Assembly: GCF_008806595.1 (NCBI RefSeq)
Contig: NZ_VZRB01000001.1
Span: forward strand, 457,893 to 521,892
From: Streptomyces luteolifulvus
GTDB lineage: Bacteria > Actinomycetota > Actinomycetes > Streptomycetales > Streptomycetaceae
Reading direction: 5' to 3'
DNA length: 64,000 bases
The translations under genes and the position numbers were made by a program. How positions within the stretch are numbered: position 1 is the first letter of the stretch; every line of letters starts with the position of its first letter. The notes under the pieces are model-generated. The model saw only the letters and a program-made list of their open reading frames with translations, was not told where the DNA came from and made no database searches. Shown one piece after another: positions 34,356 through 47,360 of the stretch.

Positions 34356-37300
34356 ATGTACGAGCTGTCCCGGGTCCGCCTCTACTCCATCGGTCCCGCC
34401 GGTGCGCGCTACGCCGACACCGTGCTGGACCTGCGGGGCGTGGGCGAGCCCGTGCCCGACCCCGCGCCCATGCAGGCGGAGTTCTTCGAGGAGGAGCCCG
34501 TCGGCCCGCCGCTGAGGCCCGCACCCGCCGGCGTGCTGTTCCTGGAGAACGGCGGCGGCAAGTCCGTCCTGCTCAAGCTGATCTTCTCCGTGATGCTGCC
34601 CGGCCACCGCAACACGCTCGGCGGCGCCAGCTCCGGCGTGCTGCGCAAGTTCCTGCTCGCCGACGACTGCGGGCATGTCGCCCTGGAGTGGCAGCACGTG
34701 CAGACCGGTGAGTGCGTCGTGGTCGGCAAGGTGAGCGAGTGGCGCGGGCGCCAGGTCTCCAACGACCCGAGGAAGTTCGCCGAGGCCTGGTACTCCTTCC
34801 GTCCCGGGCCAGGGCTGAGCCTGGACAACCTCCCGGTCGCCGAGTCCACGGCCGTACGACCGCCCGTCGAGGGCCAGTCGGGTGCCCAGGGGCGCCGGCG
34901 CACCATGAAGGGCTTCCGGGACGCCATCACCGAGGCGGGCAAGGCGTATCCCCATCTGGAGGTCCACTGGGAGGAGATCCACGACCGGTGGATCGAGCAC
35001 CTCGGCGACCTCGGCCTCGACCCCGAACTCTTCCGCTACCAGCGGGAGATGAACGCGGACGAGGGCGAGGCCGCGGGTCTCTTCGCGGTCAAGAAGGACT
35101 CCGACTTCACCGACCTGCTGCTGCGCGCCGTGACCGACACCCGGGACACCGACGGCCTCGCCGACCTGGTCAGTGGGTTCGGCAACAAGCTGGGCCGTCG
35201 CGCCGAGCTGATCGCCGAACGGGACTTCACCGCCGGGTCGGTCGACCTGCTCGGCCGGATCGTCGAGGCCGCCGAGGCACGCTCCCGCGCGCGCGACATC
35301 CACACCGCGGCCGAGCGCCGCACAAGGACGCTGGTACGCAGGCTCTCCGCGCGCGGCGGGCAGGAACGCGTCCGGGCCGGCGACCTCGCCCAGCGGGTCA
35401 CCGCCGCCGCGTACGCCGTCACACACGCCGAGGGCGGCCGTGAGCGCAGCGCCCTGATTGCCGCCGAACTCGCCTACCGGCACGCCTCCCTGGCTCTGGC
35501 GGCGGCCGAGAAGTCCGCGGCCGCGCAGAAGCGCGAGCTCGCCGACGCCCGCACCCTGCACTCCGCCTGGCAGGCCGCCGAGGCCGTGCTGCGCCATCGC
35601 GCCGCGGCCGACCGCGTCGCACGCGTGGCCGCCGCGATCCAGGAGGCCGAGCGGGACGCCGCCCCGGCGCTCGCCGCCCGCGCCAAGGCCGCGGTCGATC
35701 TCGTACGGGCCCTGCACGCGGCCGCGGAGAGCGCGGAGACCCTCGCCAACCAGGAGGAGGAGCGGTCCGCCGCGCTGCAGGAGGCCGGCGAGTCCGCGTA
35801 CCGGGACTCCACCGCGTCCGCCACGGAGGCGCAGCGGGCCCGCAGCGAGGCCGGACACCTGCGGCAGCGGCTCACCGAGGTCGAGCAGGAGACCGCCGAG
35901 GCGGTGCGCGCCGGCTGGCTCGACGACAGCACGCCGGACGCCGACCCTGCCCGGGCCGCGCTGGCCGCCAGCGACGCCGAGAAGAGCGCCGTCGCCGCCT
36001 GGGACACAGCCCGTGAGGCCTCGCGCCGGGCGACCGAGCACGCCCGGGAAGCGGCATCGGCCGAGTCGCGTGCGGAGCTGACGGCGGCCCGCGCGGCGGA
36101 TGCGGCCGTCGCCGCCGAACGGTCCTACGAGGCCGAGCGCCGCCTCGCCGAGGGTCTGGCGGCGGAGGAACGGCTCGCCGAGCTGCTGAGCCTGCCCGGT
36201 GTGGCGCGCAGCGGACGCGTCGGGGTGCCGCTGCCCCGCGCGGGCGCGGATGCCGCGGACGACGGGAGCGGGTCCGCCGAACCCACCGGCCACCGAGAGG
36301 GCCTCCTCACCCCCGAGGAACTGGACCGCTTTGCGGACGAACTGCGCGAGCTCTTCGACGACGCCGTCTCCTCCGCCGAGCGGCAGCTCTTCGAGCTGCG
36401 CACCGCGGCCGCCGACGACTCCCGGATCCTCGGCGCGCTCGGCGACGGCGGGCTGCTGCCGCCGGGCCCGGACGTGCTGGCCACCGTGGAGTTCCTCGGC
36501 GAGCACGGCATCCCCGCGCTGCCCGGCTGGCGCTATCTCGCACAGGCCGTCGACCCCGCCGACCACGCACGCGTACTGGCCGCGCGACCGGAGCTGGTCG
36601 ACGGTGTGATCATCACCGATCCCGGTACCCACGCACGTGCCCGTGACGCGCTGAACGACGCGGCGCTGCTGCCGCGGTCCGCCGTGGCGGTCGGCACCGC
36701 CGCTGCCCTGCTCGCCCCGACGCCGGCGCCCGGAGCGCAGAACGCGGACATCTTCCTCGTACCGCCGAACCCGGCCATGCACGACGAGCACGCCGCCGAC
36801 GAGGAACGGCAGGCGCTGCGCGCGCGAGCGGCCGAGCGGGACGAGGAGATCCGATCGCTCGCGGCCCGGCTGGGCAAGGACCGGGAGCTTGCGGCACGGC
36901 TCGCCTCCTGGCGCACCGGCTGTCCTGCGGGGCGGCTCGTCGAGCTCGCGCAGGCCGCCCGGGACGCGCACGCGTTCACCGAGGAGGCCGAGGCCGAGCT
37001 GGCCGAGGCGCGGACCGTGCGGGCCGAGGCCGACGAGGCCGCAGCCGAGGCGGCCCAGGTGCGCGACGAGCGGCAGGAGGGCGCGCAGAAGGCCCGGCGT
37101 GCCGCCGACGCTCTCGCCGGGCTCGCCTTCCGGCTGCGTGAGCGGGCCGGCTGGCAGGTCAAACTGCGTGAACTCGCCGACGAGGCGGCCGAGTCGGAGG
37201 CCGGCGCCCAGAGCTGTCTGGAACGCGCCAGAGCCGCTGACGAGGACCGGCGGGCCGCCCAGCGCGCCGCCGACGACGCCCGCCGCACCGCCCGTGCGCT

Positions 37301-39020
37301 GCGCGCCGAGCGCTCGGAGATCGCGGGCGCCCCGGACGATCTGCCCGAGGACGACGCGGGCGCACCCAGGACGTCCCTGCCCGCCCTCCGCGAGGCCTAC
37401 CGGGCCGCCTCCCAGGTGTACGAGAAGGTGGGTGTCGGTGCCGATCTGCGCGCCGAGCAGGCCCGCGCGGAGAGCGACGAGAGCGCGGCACACGCGGAGC
37501 TGGACCGGCTGAGCAACAAGGTCCGCACGCGCGCGGAGCAGCTGCTCCAGTCACCCCACGGCTCCGACGGACCGTCCCGGCAGGCCGCCGCCGCCCGCGC
37601 CGAGGAACTCGTGCAGCTCCTGGAGACGCGGATGTCCAGCGCCAGCGAGCAGCTCGGCCGGCTGCGCGGCGAGGCCGAGCGGCACGCGCCCGAGGACGGC
37701 GAGGCGCACACCGAGCTGCCCGAGGAACTGCTCCCGCGCGACGCCGAGCACGCAACTGCGCTGCTGCGCACGGCGACGGCCGAACTCGCCTCGCGCACGG
37801 AGGCGCTGAGCCAGGCGCGGGAGGCCCACGCCGAACTGCTCGACGCCCACCGTGCCGCTCAGGACGCGGCCGGCGGCTTCGACGAGATCGCCGCGATGCT
37901 CCGCGACCTGCTGCGCGAGCACGCCGCGGAGGAGGAGCAGGACGAGCCGGAGCCGTACCCCGGCAGCCCGGAGGAGGCCCGGCAGTCCGCGGCCGAGACC
38001 CGCCGCTCCCTGCGCGGCTGTGCCGCCGACCTGTCCACCGCCGAGGCCGCCGTGCGCGAGGCGAGCGACGTCCTGGTCCGGCACGCCAACTCCACCCGCT
38101 ACGAGCAGGTCCGCACTCCCGCACGCCAGCAGATCCGCGAGCTGCCGGCATCCGCGCTGCCCGAGCACGCCCAGAAGTGGGCGCAGGCCTTCGCACCCCG
38201 ACTGCGCGTGCTCACCGATGAACTGGCGCAGCTGGAGCGGAACCGGGACTCGATCGTGGACCGGCTGCGCGGCCTGGTCGAGTCGGCGCTGGCGACGCTG
38301 CGGTCCGCGCAGCGGCTGTCCCGGCTGCCCGAGGGCCTCGGTGAGTGGTCCGGACAGGAGTTCCTGCGCATCCGCTTCGAGGAGCCCGATCAGGCCACGC
38401 TCACCGAGCGGCTCGGCGAGGTCATCGACGAGGCCACCCGGGCCGCCGTGAAGAAGAACTCCGATCTGCGGCGCGACGGCATGTCCCTGCTGCTGCGCGG
38501 GGTGGGCGCGGCCCTCCAGCCCAAGGGCGTCGCCGTCGAGATCCTCAAGCCCGACGCGGTGCTGCGCGCCGAGCGCGTCCCCGTGGGGCAGATGGGCGAC
38601 GTGTTCTCCGGCGGCCAGCTGCTCACCGCGGCCATCGCCCTGTACTGCACCATGGCCGCCCTCAGAAGCAACGACCGGGGCCGGGACAAGCAGCGGCACG
38701 CAGGAACCCTGTTCCTCGACAACCCCATCGGTCGCGCCAACGCCACCTATCTGCTGGAGCTCCAGCGAGCCGTGTCCGACGCCCTCGGCGTCCAACTGCT
38801 TTACACCACCGGCCTGTTCGACACGACCGCGCTCGCCGAGTTCCCCCTCGTCATCCGGCTGCGCAACGACGCCGACCTGCGGGCCGGCCTGAAGTACATC
38901 AGCGTGGAGGAACACCTCCGGCCCGGACTGCCGCGTGAGACTCCCGCCGGGGAGGCCGTCCACAGCGAGATCACGGCGACGCGGATGTTCAAGCGGCCGG
39001 CGGCGCCGATCACCCCGTAG
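34356..39020 (+). CDS. SMC/MukB-like ATPase (MksB/JetC-type), 1554 aa
   Basis: A giant ATPase with ABC/SMC architecture. The P-loop is at residues about 65-70 (ENGGGKS), after an unusual insertion in the first strands. Long Ala/Arg/Glu coiled-coils follow (about 300-620 and 800-1400). Between them, about 660-830, is a non-coiled segment (GILGALGDGGLLPPGPDVLATVEFL, LVDGVIITDPGTHARARDALNDAALLP) that may form the hinge or an extra domain. The signature FSGGQLLTAAIALYCTMAAL is at 1417-1436. The Walker B strand is TLFLDNPIG at 1451-1459, where the residue after Asp1455 is Asn1456 instead of the catalytic Glu. It should work as a dimer on DNA with its two partner proteins; no JetD-like nuclease follows. 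Confidence 0.85.
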   Translation: MYELSRVRLYSIGPAGARYADTVLDLRGVGEPVPDPAPMQAEFFEEEPVGPPLRPAPAGVLFLENGGGKSVLLKLIFSVMLPGHRNTLGGASSGVLRKFLLADDCGHVALEWQHVQTGECVVVGKVSEWRGRQVSNDPRKFAEAWYSFRPGPGLSLDNLPVAESTAVRPPVEGQSGAQGRRRTMKGFRDAITEAGKAYPHLEVHWEEIHDRWIEHLGDLGLDPELFRYQREMNADEGEAAGLFAVKKDSDFTDLLLRAVTDTRDTDGLADLVSGFGNKLGRRAELIAERDFTAGSVDLLGRIVEAAEARSRARDIHTAAERRTRTLVRRLSARGGQERVRAGDLAQRVTAAAYAVTHAEGGRERSALIAAELAYRHASLALAAAEKSAAAQKRELADARTLHSAWQAAEAVLRHRAAADRVARVAAAIQEAERDAAPALAARAKAAVDLVRALHAAAESAETLANQEEERSAALQEAGESAYRDSTASATEAQRARSEAGHLRQRLTEVEQETAEAVRAGWLDDSTPDADPARAALAASDAEKSAVAAWDTAREASRRATEHAREAASAESRAELTAARAADAAVAAERSYEAERRLAEGLAAEERLAELLSLPGVARSGRVGVPLPRAGADAADDGSGSAEPTGHREGLLTPEELDRFADELRELFDDAVSSAERQLFELRTAAADDSRILGALGDGGLLPPGPDVLATVEFLGEHGIPALPGWRYLAQAVDPADHARVLAARPELVDGVIITDPGTHARARDALNDAALLPRSAVAVGTAAALLAPTPAPGAQNADIFLVPPNPAMHDEHAADEERQALRARAAERDEEIRSLAARLGKDRELAARLASWRTGCPAGRLVELAQAARDAHAFTEEAEAELAEARTVRAEADEAAAEAAQVRDERQEGAQKARRAADALAGLAFRLRERAGWQVKLRELADEAAESEAGAQSCLERARAADEDRRAAQRAADDARRTARALRAERSEIAGAPDDLPEDDAGAPRTSLPALREAYRAASQVYEKVGVGADLRAEQARAESDESAAHAELDRLSNKVRTRAEQLLQSPHGSDGPSRQAAAARAEELVQLLETRMSSASEQLGRLRGEAERHAPEDGEAHTELPEELLPRDAEHATALLRTATAELASRTEALSQAREAHAELLDAHRAAQDAAGGFDEIAAMLRDLLREHAAEEEQDEPEPYPGSPEEARQSAAETRRSLRGCAADLSTAEAAVREASDVLVRHANSTRYEQVRTPARQQIRELPASALPEHAQKWAQAFAPRLRVLTDELAQLERNRDSIVDRLRGLVESALATLRSAQRLSRLPEGLGEWSGQEFLRIRFEEPDQATLTERLGEVIDEATRAAVKKNSDLRRDGMSLLLRGVGAALQPKGVAVEILKPDAVLRAERVPVGQMGDVFSGGQLLTAAIALYCTMAALRSNDRGRDKQRHAGTLFLDNPIGRANATYLLELQRAVSDALGVQLLYTTGLFDTTALAEFPLVIRLRNDADLRAGLKYISVEEHLRPGLPRETPAGEAVHSEITATRMFKRPAAPITP

Positions 39021-39047
39021 ATGTCAGCGAGGGGTCCGTCGGCCGGG

Positions 39048-39581
39048 TCAGGGGTGCGACAGCTGCCCCGTGCCGCCCCGCCGGCGTATCCGCTCCTGCG
39101 CGCGCTCGGCCGCCCGGCTCTGCCGCCGTGCCCTGCGCTTCTCACGGCGCAGGGCACGCGCGGTGCTGCTCGGCACGGACACCACGCCGTTGCGCTGGTT
39201 CCAGACCTGACGCGTCACCCACACGTCCAGCGCCCCCCAGGTGGCCACCACCGTGCCGGCCACGCTGCTCAGCACCATCGGGAAGGCCAGCCATGAACCG
39301 GCGAGGGTGCACAGGAAGGCCACCATCGCCTGGATCAGCGTCACGGCGATGATGAGCACCGCCCGCACCGCCGCCGCACGCACCGGATCGGGCATCCGGC
39401 GGTGCCGCGCGGGCTCCTCGACCCACAACGGCGGCCGGGACGGCGGCTGTTCCCCGTCCGGTGCCTTCGCCGTGTCCTCGTGCCGCGGAATGTCGCGATC
39501 CGGCGCCTCTGGGTCGCGCTGCGCGGTCAACTGTGCCGTCACGCCGCCCTCGGGCGCCTCACGCCGCTCCGCCGTGCCCAT
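39048..39581 (-). CDS. Two-helix membrane protein, conserved hypothetical (177 aa)
   Basis: A 177-residue membrane protein, convergent with the SMC-like gene. The N-terminal 65 residues are polar and disordered-looking. Two adjacent hydrophobic segments (AAVRAVLIIAVTLIQAMVAFL and TLAGSWLAFPMVLSSVAGTVVATWGALDV) form a hairpin in the membrane, followed by WVTRQVWNQRNGVVS and a very basic tail (ARALRREKRRARRQSRAAERAQERIRRRG) that could bind nucleic acid or lipid. ATG 39581 is preferred because GGGGAG is ten bases upstream; a GTG at 39599 is also possible. The 27-base gap to the SMC-like stop has no clear terminator. Function unknown. Confidence 0.72.
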   Translation of the reverse strand: MGTAERREAPEGGVTAQLTAQRDPEAPDRDIPRHEDTAKAPDGEQPPSRPPLWVEEPARHRRMPDPVRAAAVRAVLIIAVTLIQAMVAFLCTLAGSWLAFPMVLSSVAGTVVATWGALDVWVTRQVWNQRNGVVSVPSSTARALRREKRRARRQSRAAERAQERIRRRGGTGQLSHP

Positions 39582-39999
39582 CAACGTGTCACTCCCCACC
39601 GCCGGCAGACCCCCGTCCCGGTCTCAGGTAGACCGGTTCCACAGTGACTGCCCGGCTTGCGCTGTTTTACGCCGCCAGGTTGCGGGATTCGGCTCATGCG
39701 GCCGATTCCGCCTCCAACTCCCATAGAGAGGACGAACAAAACGTCCTCAAGATTCCCTCGAATCGAAAAATTTCGGCCAACTGACCATGAGGACCGTTCG
39801 GCTCCGTTCCGGATGGCGTCGTGGGATTGAGGGAGGTAATCACCCGCAATGCGCGGACACCTCCTCATCTCTCTCAGCCGGTGCGGAGGTTCGGCTTCCG
39901 GACGGGTCTTCGAGTTAACTGTGCGTCGGTAGTAGGCTCACGCCGTTTGTTGACGTACATGACCACCCCCTGACACGGGGGGTCGAGCTGGGGGAGGCC
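39582..39999. other. Intergenic region upstream of cvnA
   Basis: About 400 bases without a supported gene, separating the two-helix protein and cvnA. It contains a small hairpin GAGGACG-(7)-CGTCCTC at 39728-39748, a possible promoter TTCGAG (39909-39914) N18 TAGGCT (39933-39938) facing cvnA, and a CCCCCTGACACGGGGGG hairpin just before the cvnA ribosome site GGGGGAGG. It is AT-richer than its surroundings around 39720-39800. Confidence 0.4.
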
Positions 40000-42849
40000 A
40001 TGCGCTTTCGCGGGAAGTCGATCCGCCGGAAGATCGTGGCGCTGCTTCTCGTGCCGCTGGTGTCCCTGATCGCGGTCTGGGGCTTCGCCACGGTACTCAC
40101 GGGTCGGGAAGTCGCCCAGCTGTTCCATGTGTCGTCGGTCGTGGAGGAGATCGGATACCCCGCCGAGGACACCGTCCGCGGACTGCAGCAGGAACGCCGC
40201 CAGACCCTCGTCTACCTCGCCGATCCCCGGGCCTCGGACGCGCTGTCCGCTCTGCGCACCACCCGGACCGCCACCGACCGTGCCGTCGCCGAGTTCCGCG
40301 AGAACGCGCGGAATCCCGACCTCCGTGACGGACTCGACGGGGACGACACCGAACGCCTCACCGCCGTCCTCGACGCCTTCGAGGGGATCGACTCGCTGCG
40401 TCGCACCGTCGAGGAGGGCACGGTCAGCCGGGCAGAGGCCCTCGACCAGTACAACCGTCTCGTCGACCCCTGCTACACCCTGCTGGCCTCGCTCGACGGC
40501 ATCGACAGCGTGGAGCTGGACAAGCAGGCCCGCGCACTGGTCAACATCATCCGCGCCCGCGAACTGCTCTCCCGCGAGGACGCCCTGCTCGGTTCCGCCC
40601 TGGTGGTCGGGAAACTCTCCCGTGACGAGATCCGCGACGTCGCCGACCTGGTCGCCCAGCGCACCCTGATGTACGACACCAGCCTGCCGGTCCTTCCGAC
40701 TGCGGAGCGCGAACGGTACGAGCGCTTCTGGAAGAACGCCTCCACCGCGCCTCTGCGGTCGGCCGAACAGATCGTCATCTCCGCCCGGCCCGGCATCACG
40801 AGTGGCGCCGTGAGCGCCAAGAACTGGGACGCCGCCGCCGGAAGCGCGCTCGACGAGCTCGCCACGCTCAACGACCAGGCGGGCGACCGCTATCAGGACC
40901 GGGTCCGCCCCGCCGCGATGGAGGTCATCGTCAAGGCGGCCGTCGTCGGCGTGCTCGGACTGATCGCCATCCTCTTCTCGCTCTTCCTCTCCGTGCGCGT
41001 CGGCCGCGGCCTCATCCGTGATCTGCGACAGCTGCGCCTGGACGCCCACGAGGCGTCGGGCGTGCGGCTGCCGAGCGTGATGCGCCGCCTGTCCGTGGGC
41101 GAAGAGGTCGACGTGGAGACCGAGGTACCGCGTCTGGAGTACGACAAGAACGAGATGGGCGAGGTCGGCCAGGCCCTCAACACCCTGCAGCGCGCCGCGG
41201 TCGAAGCCGCCGTCAAACAGGCCGAGCTCCGCGCCGGAGTCTCCGAGGTCTTCGTGAACCTCGCCCGCCGCAGCCAGGTCCTCCTGCACAAGCAGCTCAC
41301 CCTGCTCGACACCATGGAGCGACGGACCGAGGACGCCGACGAACTCTCCGACCTGTTCCGCCTCGACCACCTGACCACCCGTATGCGCCGGCACGCCGAG
41401 GGTCTGGTCATCCTCTCCGGGGCCGCGCCCTCGCGGCAGTGGCGCAAGCCCGTCCAGCTCATGGACGTCGTCCGGGCCGCCGTGGCCGAGGTCGAGGACT
41501 ACGAACGCATCGAGGTCCGCCGACTGCCGAGGGTCGCCGTCACCGGGCCGGCGGTCGCCGACGTCACCCACCTGGTGGCCGAACTCCTGGAGAACGCCAC
41601 CGTGTTCTCCCCTCCGCACACCGCCGTCCAGGTGCTCGGCGAGCGGGTCGCCAACGGCTTCACCCTGGAGATTCACGACCGCGGCCTCGGCATGGCGGCC
41701 GACGCGCTGCTGGACGCCAATCTCCGGCTCGCCGAGACACCTGAGTTCGAGCTGTCCGACACCGACCGGCTCGGTCTGTTCGTGGTGAGCCGGCTCGCCC
41801 AGCGACAGAACGTCCGCGTCTCACTGCAGCCCTCCCCGTACGGCGGTACGACAGCCGTCGTCTTCATCCCCGACGCGCTGCTGACCGACGACGTGCCCGA
41901 CACGAACGGCATCGGCTTCCGCCTCGACCGGCCCGCGCCCTCCAGGGAGGCGGAGCTGGAGGAGGCACGCCTGGCCTCGCTCTCCCAGGTGCCCGCACAC
42001 CGGCCCGGCCTGCCGGCCACGCTCCTGGACGGGCCGGTCGAGCTGGAGGCTCCCGTCGATCTGGACGCCATCGAGGACTTCCCGGGTGCGCTCGGCGACG
42101 AGGACAGCGAACGCGGCGGACTCTTCCGGCCCCGCCGCTCCCTCGCCCGCGCGGACGACCAGCCCCGCCCCGGCGAGCAGCTCCACGAGGTCCACGGCAC
42201 CCACGGCGGACCGGATCCGGCCGACGCGGACGCCCCCTTCGGCGGTCCGGTCCCGCTGCCCCGCCACAGGACCCCCAAACTGGTCAGCTCCCACGGCCGC
42301 CCCGTCACCGAGCCGAGGCCCCGACGCGAGGACGCGCAGGAGGAGCCGTCGGCGGACCCGGCCCGGTCGCGGGCGCTGGCCCCGCTGCCGTCCCGCCTGC
42401 GCGGTGCGGCTCCGCTCCGCCGGGGCACCGGCGTGGCCGACCGCACGGACGAGCTCACGGCATCCTCCCCGGAATCCCCGGAGCGTGACCTCGTCGGCAG
42501 CGAGCCCCCCGCGCTCCCGAGGCGCACCCGCCGCGCCGAGATCGCGTCGAGCGGCTCCGGCGACCGCATCCGGACTCCCGGCACCCCGCCGCAGACCGCC
42601 GACTCCGGCACTGCGCCCCTGCCCCGGCGGGTACGCCAGGCCAACCTGGCTCCGCAGCTGAGGCAGGACATCACCGAGCAGAGCCCCCCGCAGCAGGCGA
42701 CGGAGCCCATGGAGCGGGACGCCGACGAGGTACGCAGCCGCATGGCCTCGCTCCAGCGCGGCTGGCAGCGGGGCCGCCAGGAGAACACCGAGGGCGACGA
42801 CGCCCACAGCGGCACAGCACAAGGAACGACTAAGGGGGACGGTCGATGA
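40000..42849 (+). CDS. cvnA: CvnA, NIT-domain sensor histidine-kinase-like protein
   Basis: A 949-residue sensor, first gene of the conservon. Membrane helix 1 is at 11-33 (IVALLLVPLVSLIAVWGFAT). The extracytoplasmic NIT-type helical domain (about 45-300) contains GYPAEDTVRGLQQERRQTLVYLAD and RELLSREDALLGSAL. Helix 2 is at about 307-330 (VIVKAAVVGVLGLIAILFSLFLSV), then a HAMP-like linker. The kinase ATPase has LLENATVFSPPHTAV (N box) and HDRGLGM (G1). The H-box-like region (NLARRSQVLLHKQLTLLDTMER) lacks a classical phosphoacceptor motif. The long C-terminal tail is disordered and has three copies of a PLP-R-R-x-R-x-A-type motif. It overlaps cvnB by four bases. Confidence 0.92.
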   Translation: MRFRGKSIRRKIVALLLVPLVSLIAVWGFATVLTGREVAQLFHVSSVVEEIGYPAEDTVRGLQQERRQTLVYLADPRASDALSALRTTRTATDRAVAEFRENARNPDLRDGLDGDDTERLTAVLDAFEGIDSLRRTVEEGTVSRAEALDQYNRLVDPCYTLLASLDGIDSVELDKQARALVNIIRARELLSREDALLGSALVVGKLSRDEIRDVADLVAQRTLMYDTSLPVLPTAERERYERFWKNASTAPLRSAEQIVISARPGITSGAVSAKNWDAAAGSALDELATLNDQAGDRYQDRVRPAAMEVIVKAAVVGVLGLIAILFSLFLSVRVGRGLIRDLRQLRLDAHEASGVRLPSVMRRLSVGEEVDVETEVPRLEYDKNEMGEVGQALNTLQRAAVEAAVKQAELRAGVSEVFVNLARRSQVLLHKQLTLLDTMERRTEDADELSDLFRLDHLTTRMRRHAEGLVILSGAAPSRQWRKPVQLMDVVRAAVAEVEDYERIEVRRLPRVAVTGPAVADVTHLVAELLENATVFSPPHTAVQVLGERVANGFTLEIHDRGLGMAADALLDANLRLAETPEFELSDTDRLGLFVVSRLAQRQNVRVSLQPSPYGGTTAVVFIPDALLTDDVPDTNGIGFRLDRPAPSREAELEEARLASLSQVPAHRPGLPATLLDGPVELEAPVDLDAIEDFPGALGDEDSERGGLFRPRRSLARADDQPRPGEQLHEVHGTHGGPDPADADAPFGGPVPLPRHRTPKLVSSHGRPVTEPRPRREDAQEEPSADPARSRALAPLPSRLRGAAPLRRGTGVADRTDELTASSPESPERDLVGSEPPALPRRTRRAEIASSGSGDRIRTPGTPPQTADSGTAPLPRRVRQANLAPQLRQDITEQSPPQQATEPMERDADEVRSRMASLQRGWQRGRQENTEGDDAHSGTAQGTTKGDGR

Positions 42850-43280
42850 CCGCACCGAAGCCGACCGGCCAGACCACGACCAGGTCCGGCGAGCTCAACT
42901 GGCTCCTCGACGACCTGGTGGACCGCGTCGCGAGCATTCGCAAGGCCGTCGTACTCTCCGGCGACGGCCTGGCCACCGGGGTGTCGAAAGACCTGACGCG
43001 GGAGGACGGCGAGCACCTGGCCGCCGTCGCGTCCGGGTTCCACAGCCTGGCCAAGGGGGTGGGCCGCCACTTCGAGGCGGGCAGCGTCCGCCAGACCGTC
43101 GTCGAGCTGGACGACGCCTTCCTGTTCGTGACCGCCGCGGGCGACGGCAGCTGCCTCGCCGTCCTCTCGGACGCCGACTCGGACGTCGGCCAGGTCGCCT
43201 ACGAGATGACGCTTCTCGTCAAGCGGGTCGGTGTGCATCTGGGTGCCGTTCCACGCACCGATCTGCCTTCTGGCGGGTAG
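42846..43280 (+). CDS. cvnB: CvnB, roadblock/LC7-domain protein
   Basis: A 144-residue cytoplasmic protein of the roadblock/LC7 type. The domain runs about residues 13-125: LNWLLDDLVDRVASIRKAVVLSGDGLATGVS, HLAAVASGFHSLAKGVGRHFEAG, TVVELDDAFLFVTAAGDGSCLAVLSD and VAYEMTLLVKRVGVHLG. In conservons CvnB associates with CvnA, CvnC and the GTPase CvnD as a membrane-bound module compared with eukaryotic G-protein signalling. The ATG at 42846 sits in the cvnA stop (ATGA), so it is coupled. Its stop is nine bases before cvnC. Confidence 0.93.
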   Translation: MTAPKPTGQTTTRSGELNWLLDDLVDRVASIRKAVVLSGDGLATGVSKDLTREDGEHLAAVASGFHSLAKGVGRHFEAGSVRQTVVELDDAFLFVTAAGDGSCLAVLSDADSDVGQVAYEMTLLVKRVGVHLGAVPRTDLPSGG

Positions 43281-43289
43281 TGGGATGAC

Positions 43290-43685
43290 ATGAGCGCAGA
43301 CGGTCAGGGAAGAAGCCACTGGTTCGACGACGAAGCCGGACCGGTCGTCCGTCCGTACGCCATGACGCGCGGCCGCACGACCAGTGCGGCCCAGCACCGC
43401 CTCGACCTGATCGCGGTCGTCGTCACGGAGCCCCACGCGGACGATCCGGAGGCGGACCACTCGCTGGCACCGGAGCACGTGGACATCGTCGAGCTGTGCC
43501 GTGACAGCCCGCAGTCGGTCGCCGAGCTCGCCGCCGGGCTCGATCTGCCCGTCGGCGTGGTCCGGGTCCTCGTCGGCGACCTGGTGCACGGGGAATTCGT
43601 CCATGTGAACCGGCCCGTACCCCCGGCCGAACTGCCGGACGAGAGTATTCTGCGCGACGTGATCAACGGCCTCCGGGCGCTGTGA
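43290..43685 (+). CDS. cvnC: CvnC, DUF742 protein
   Basis: A 131-residue protein of the DUF742 family, third in the conservon. The family's RPYAMTRGRTTSA motif is near residue 20, followed by LDLIAVVVTEPHADDP and a helix-turn-helix-like region (IVELCRDSPQSVAELAAGLDLPVGVVRVLVGDLVHGEFVHVNRP). The winged-helix-like fold is thought to serve as a protein interface in the conservon complex. The end (ESILRDVINGLRAL) is also typical. The next gene on the strand is not cvnD but a 5-oxoprolinase gene, 24 bases downstream. Confidence 0.92.
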   Translation: MSADGQGRSHWFDDEAGPVVRPYAMTRGRTTSAAQHRLDLIAVVVTEPHADDPEADHSLAPEHVDIVELCRDSPQSVAELAAGLDLPVGVVRVLVGDLVHGEFVHVNRPVPPAELPDESILRDVINGLRAL

Positions 43686-43709
43686 GCGGCGCGGAAGCGG
43701 GGTACTGAC

Positions 43710-47340
<3,631 letters not shown>

Positions 47341-47360
<20 letters not shown>

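Noticed and set aside
34341..37493. 1050-residue open frame on the minus strand inside the SMC-like gene
   Set aside because: It is antisense to a well-supported ATPase gene. Its sequence is Gly/Leu/Arg-rich without any family motif, as expected for shadow frames in high-GC DNA.
31747..39020. Complete Wadjet defence system
   Set aside because: JetD is missing: no topoisomerase-VI-like nuclease gene lies on either side, and other defence genes are absent. I report an MksFEB/JetABC-like operon only.
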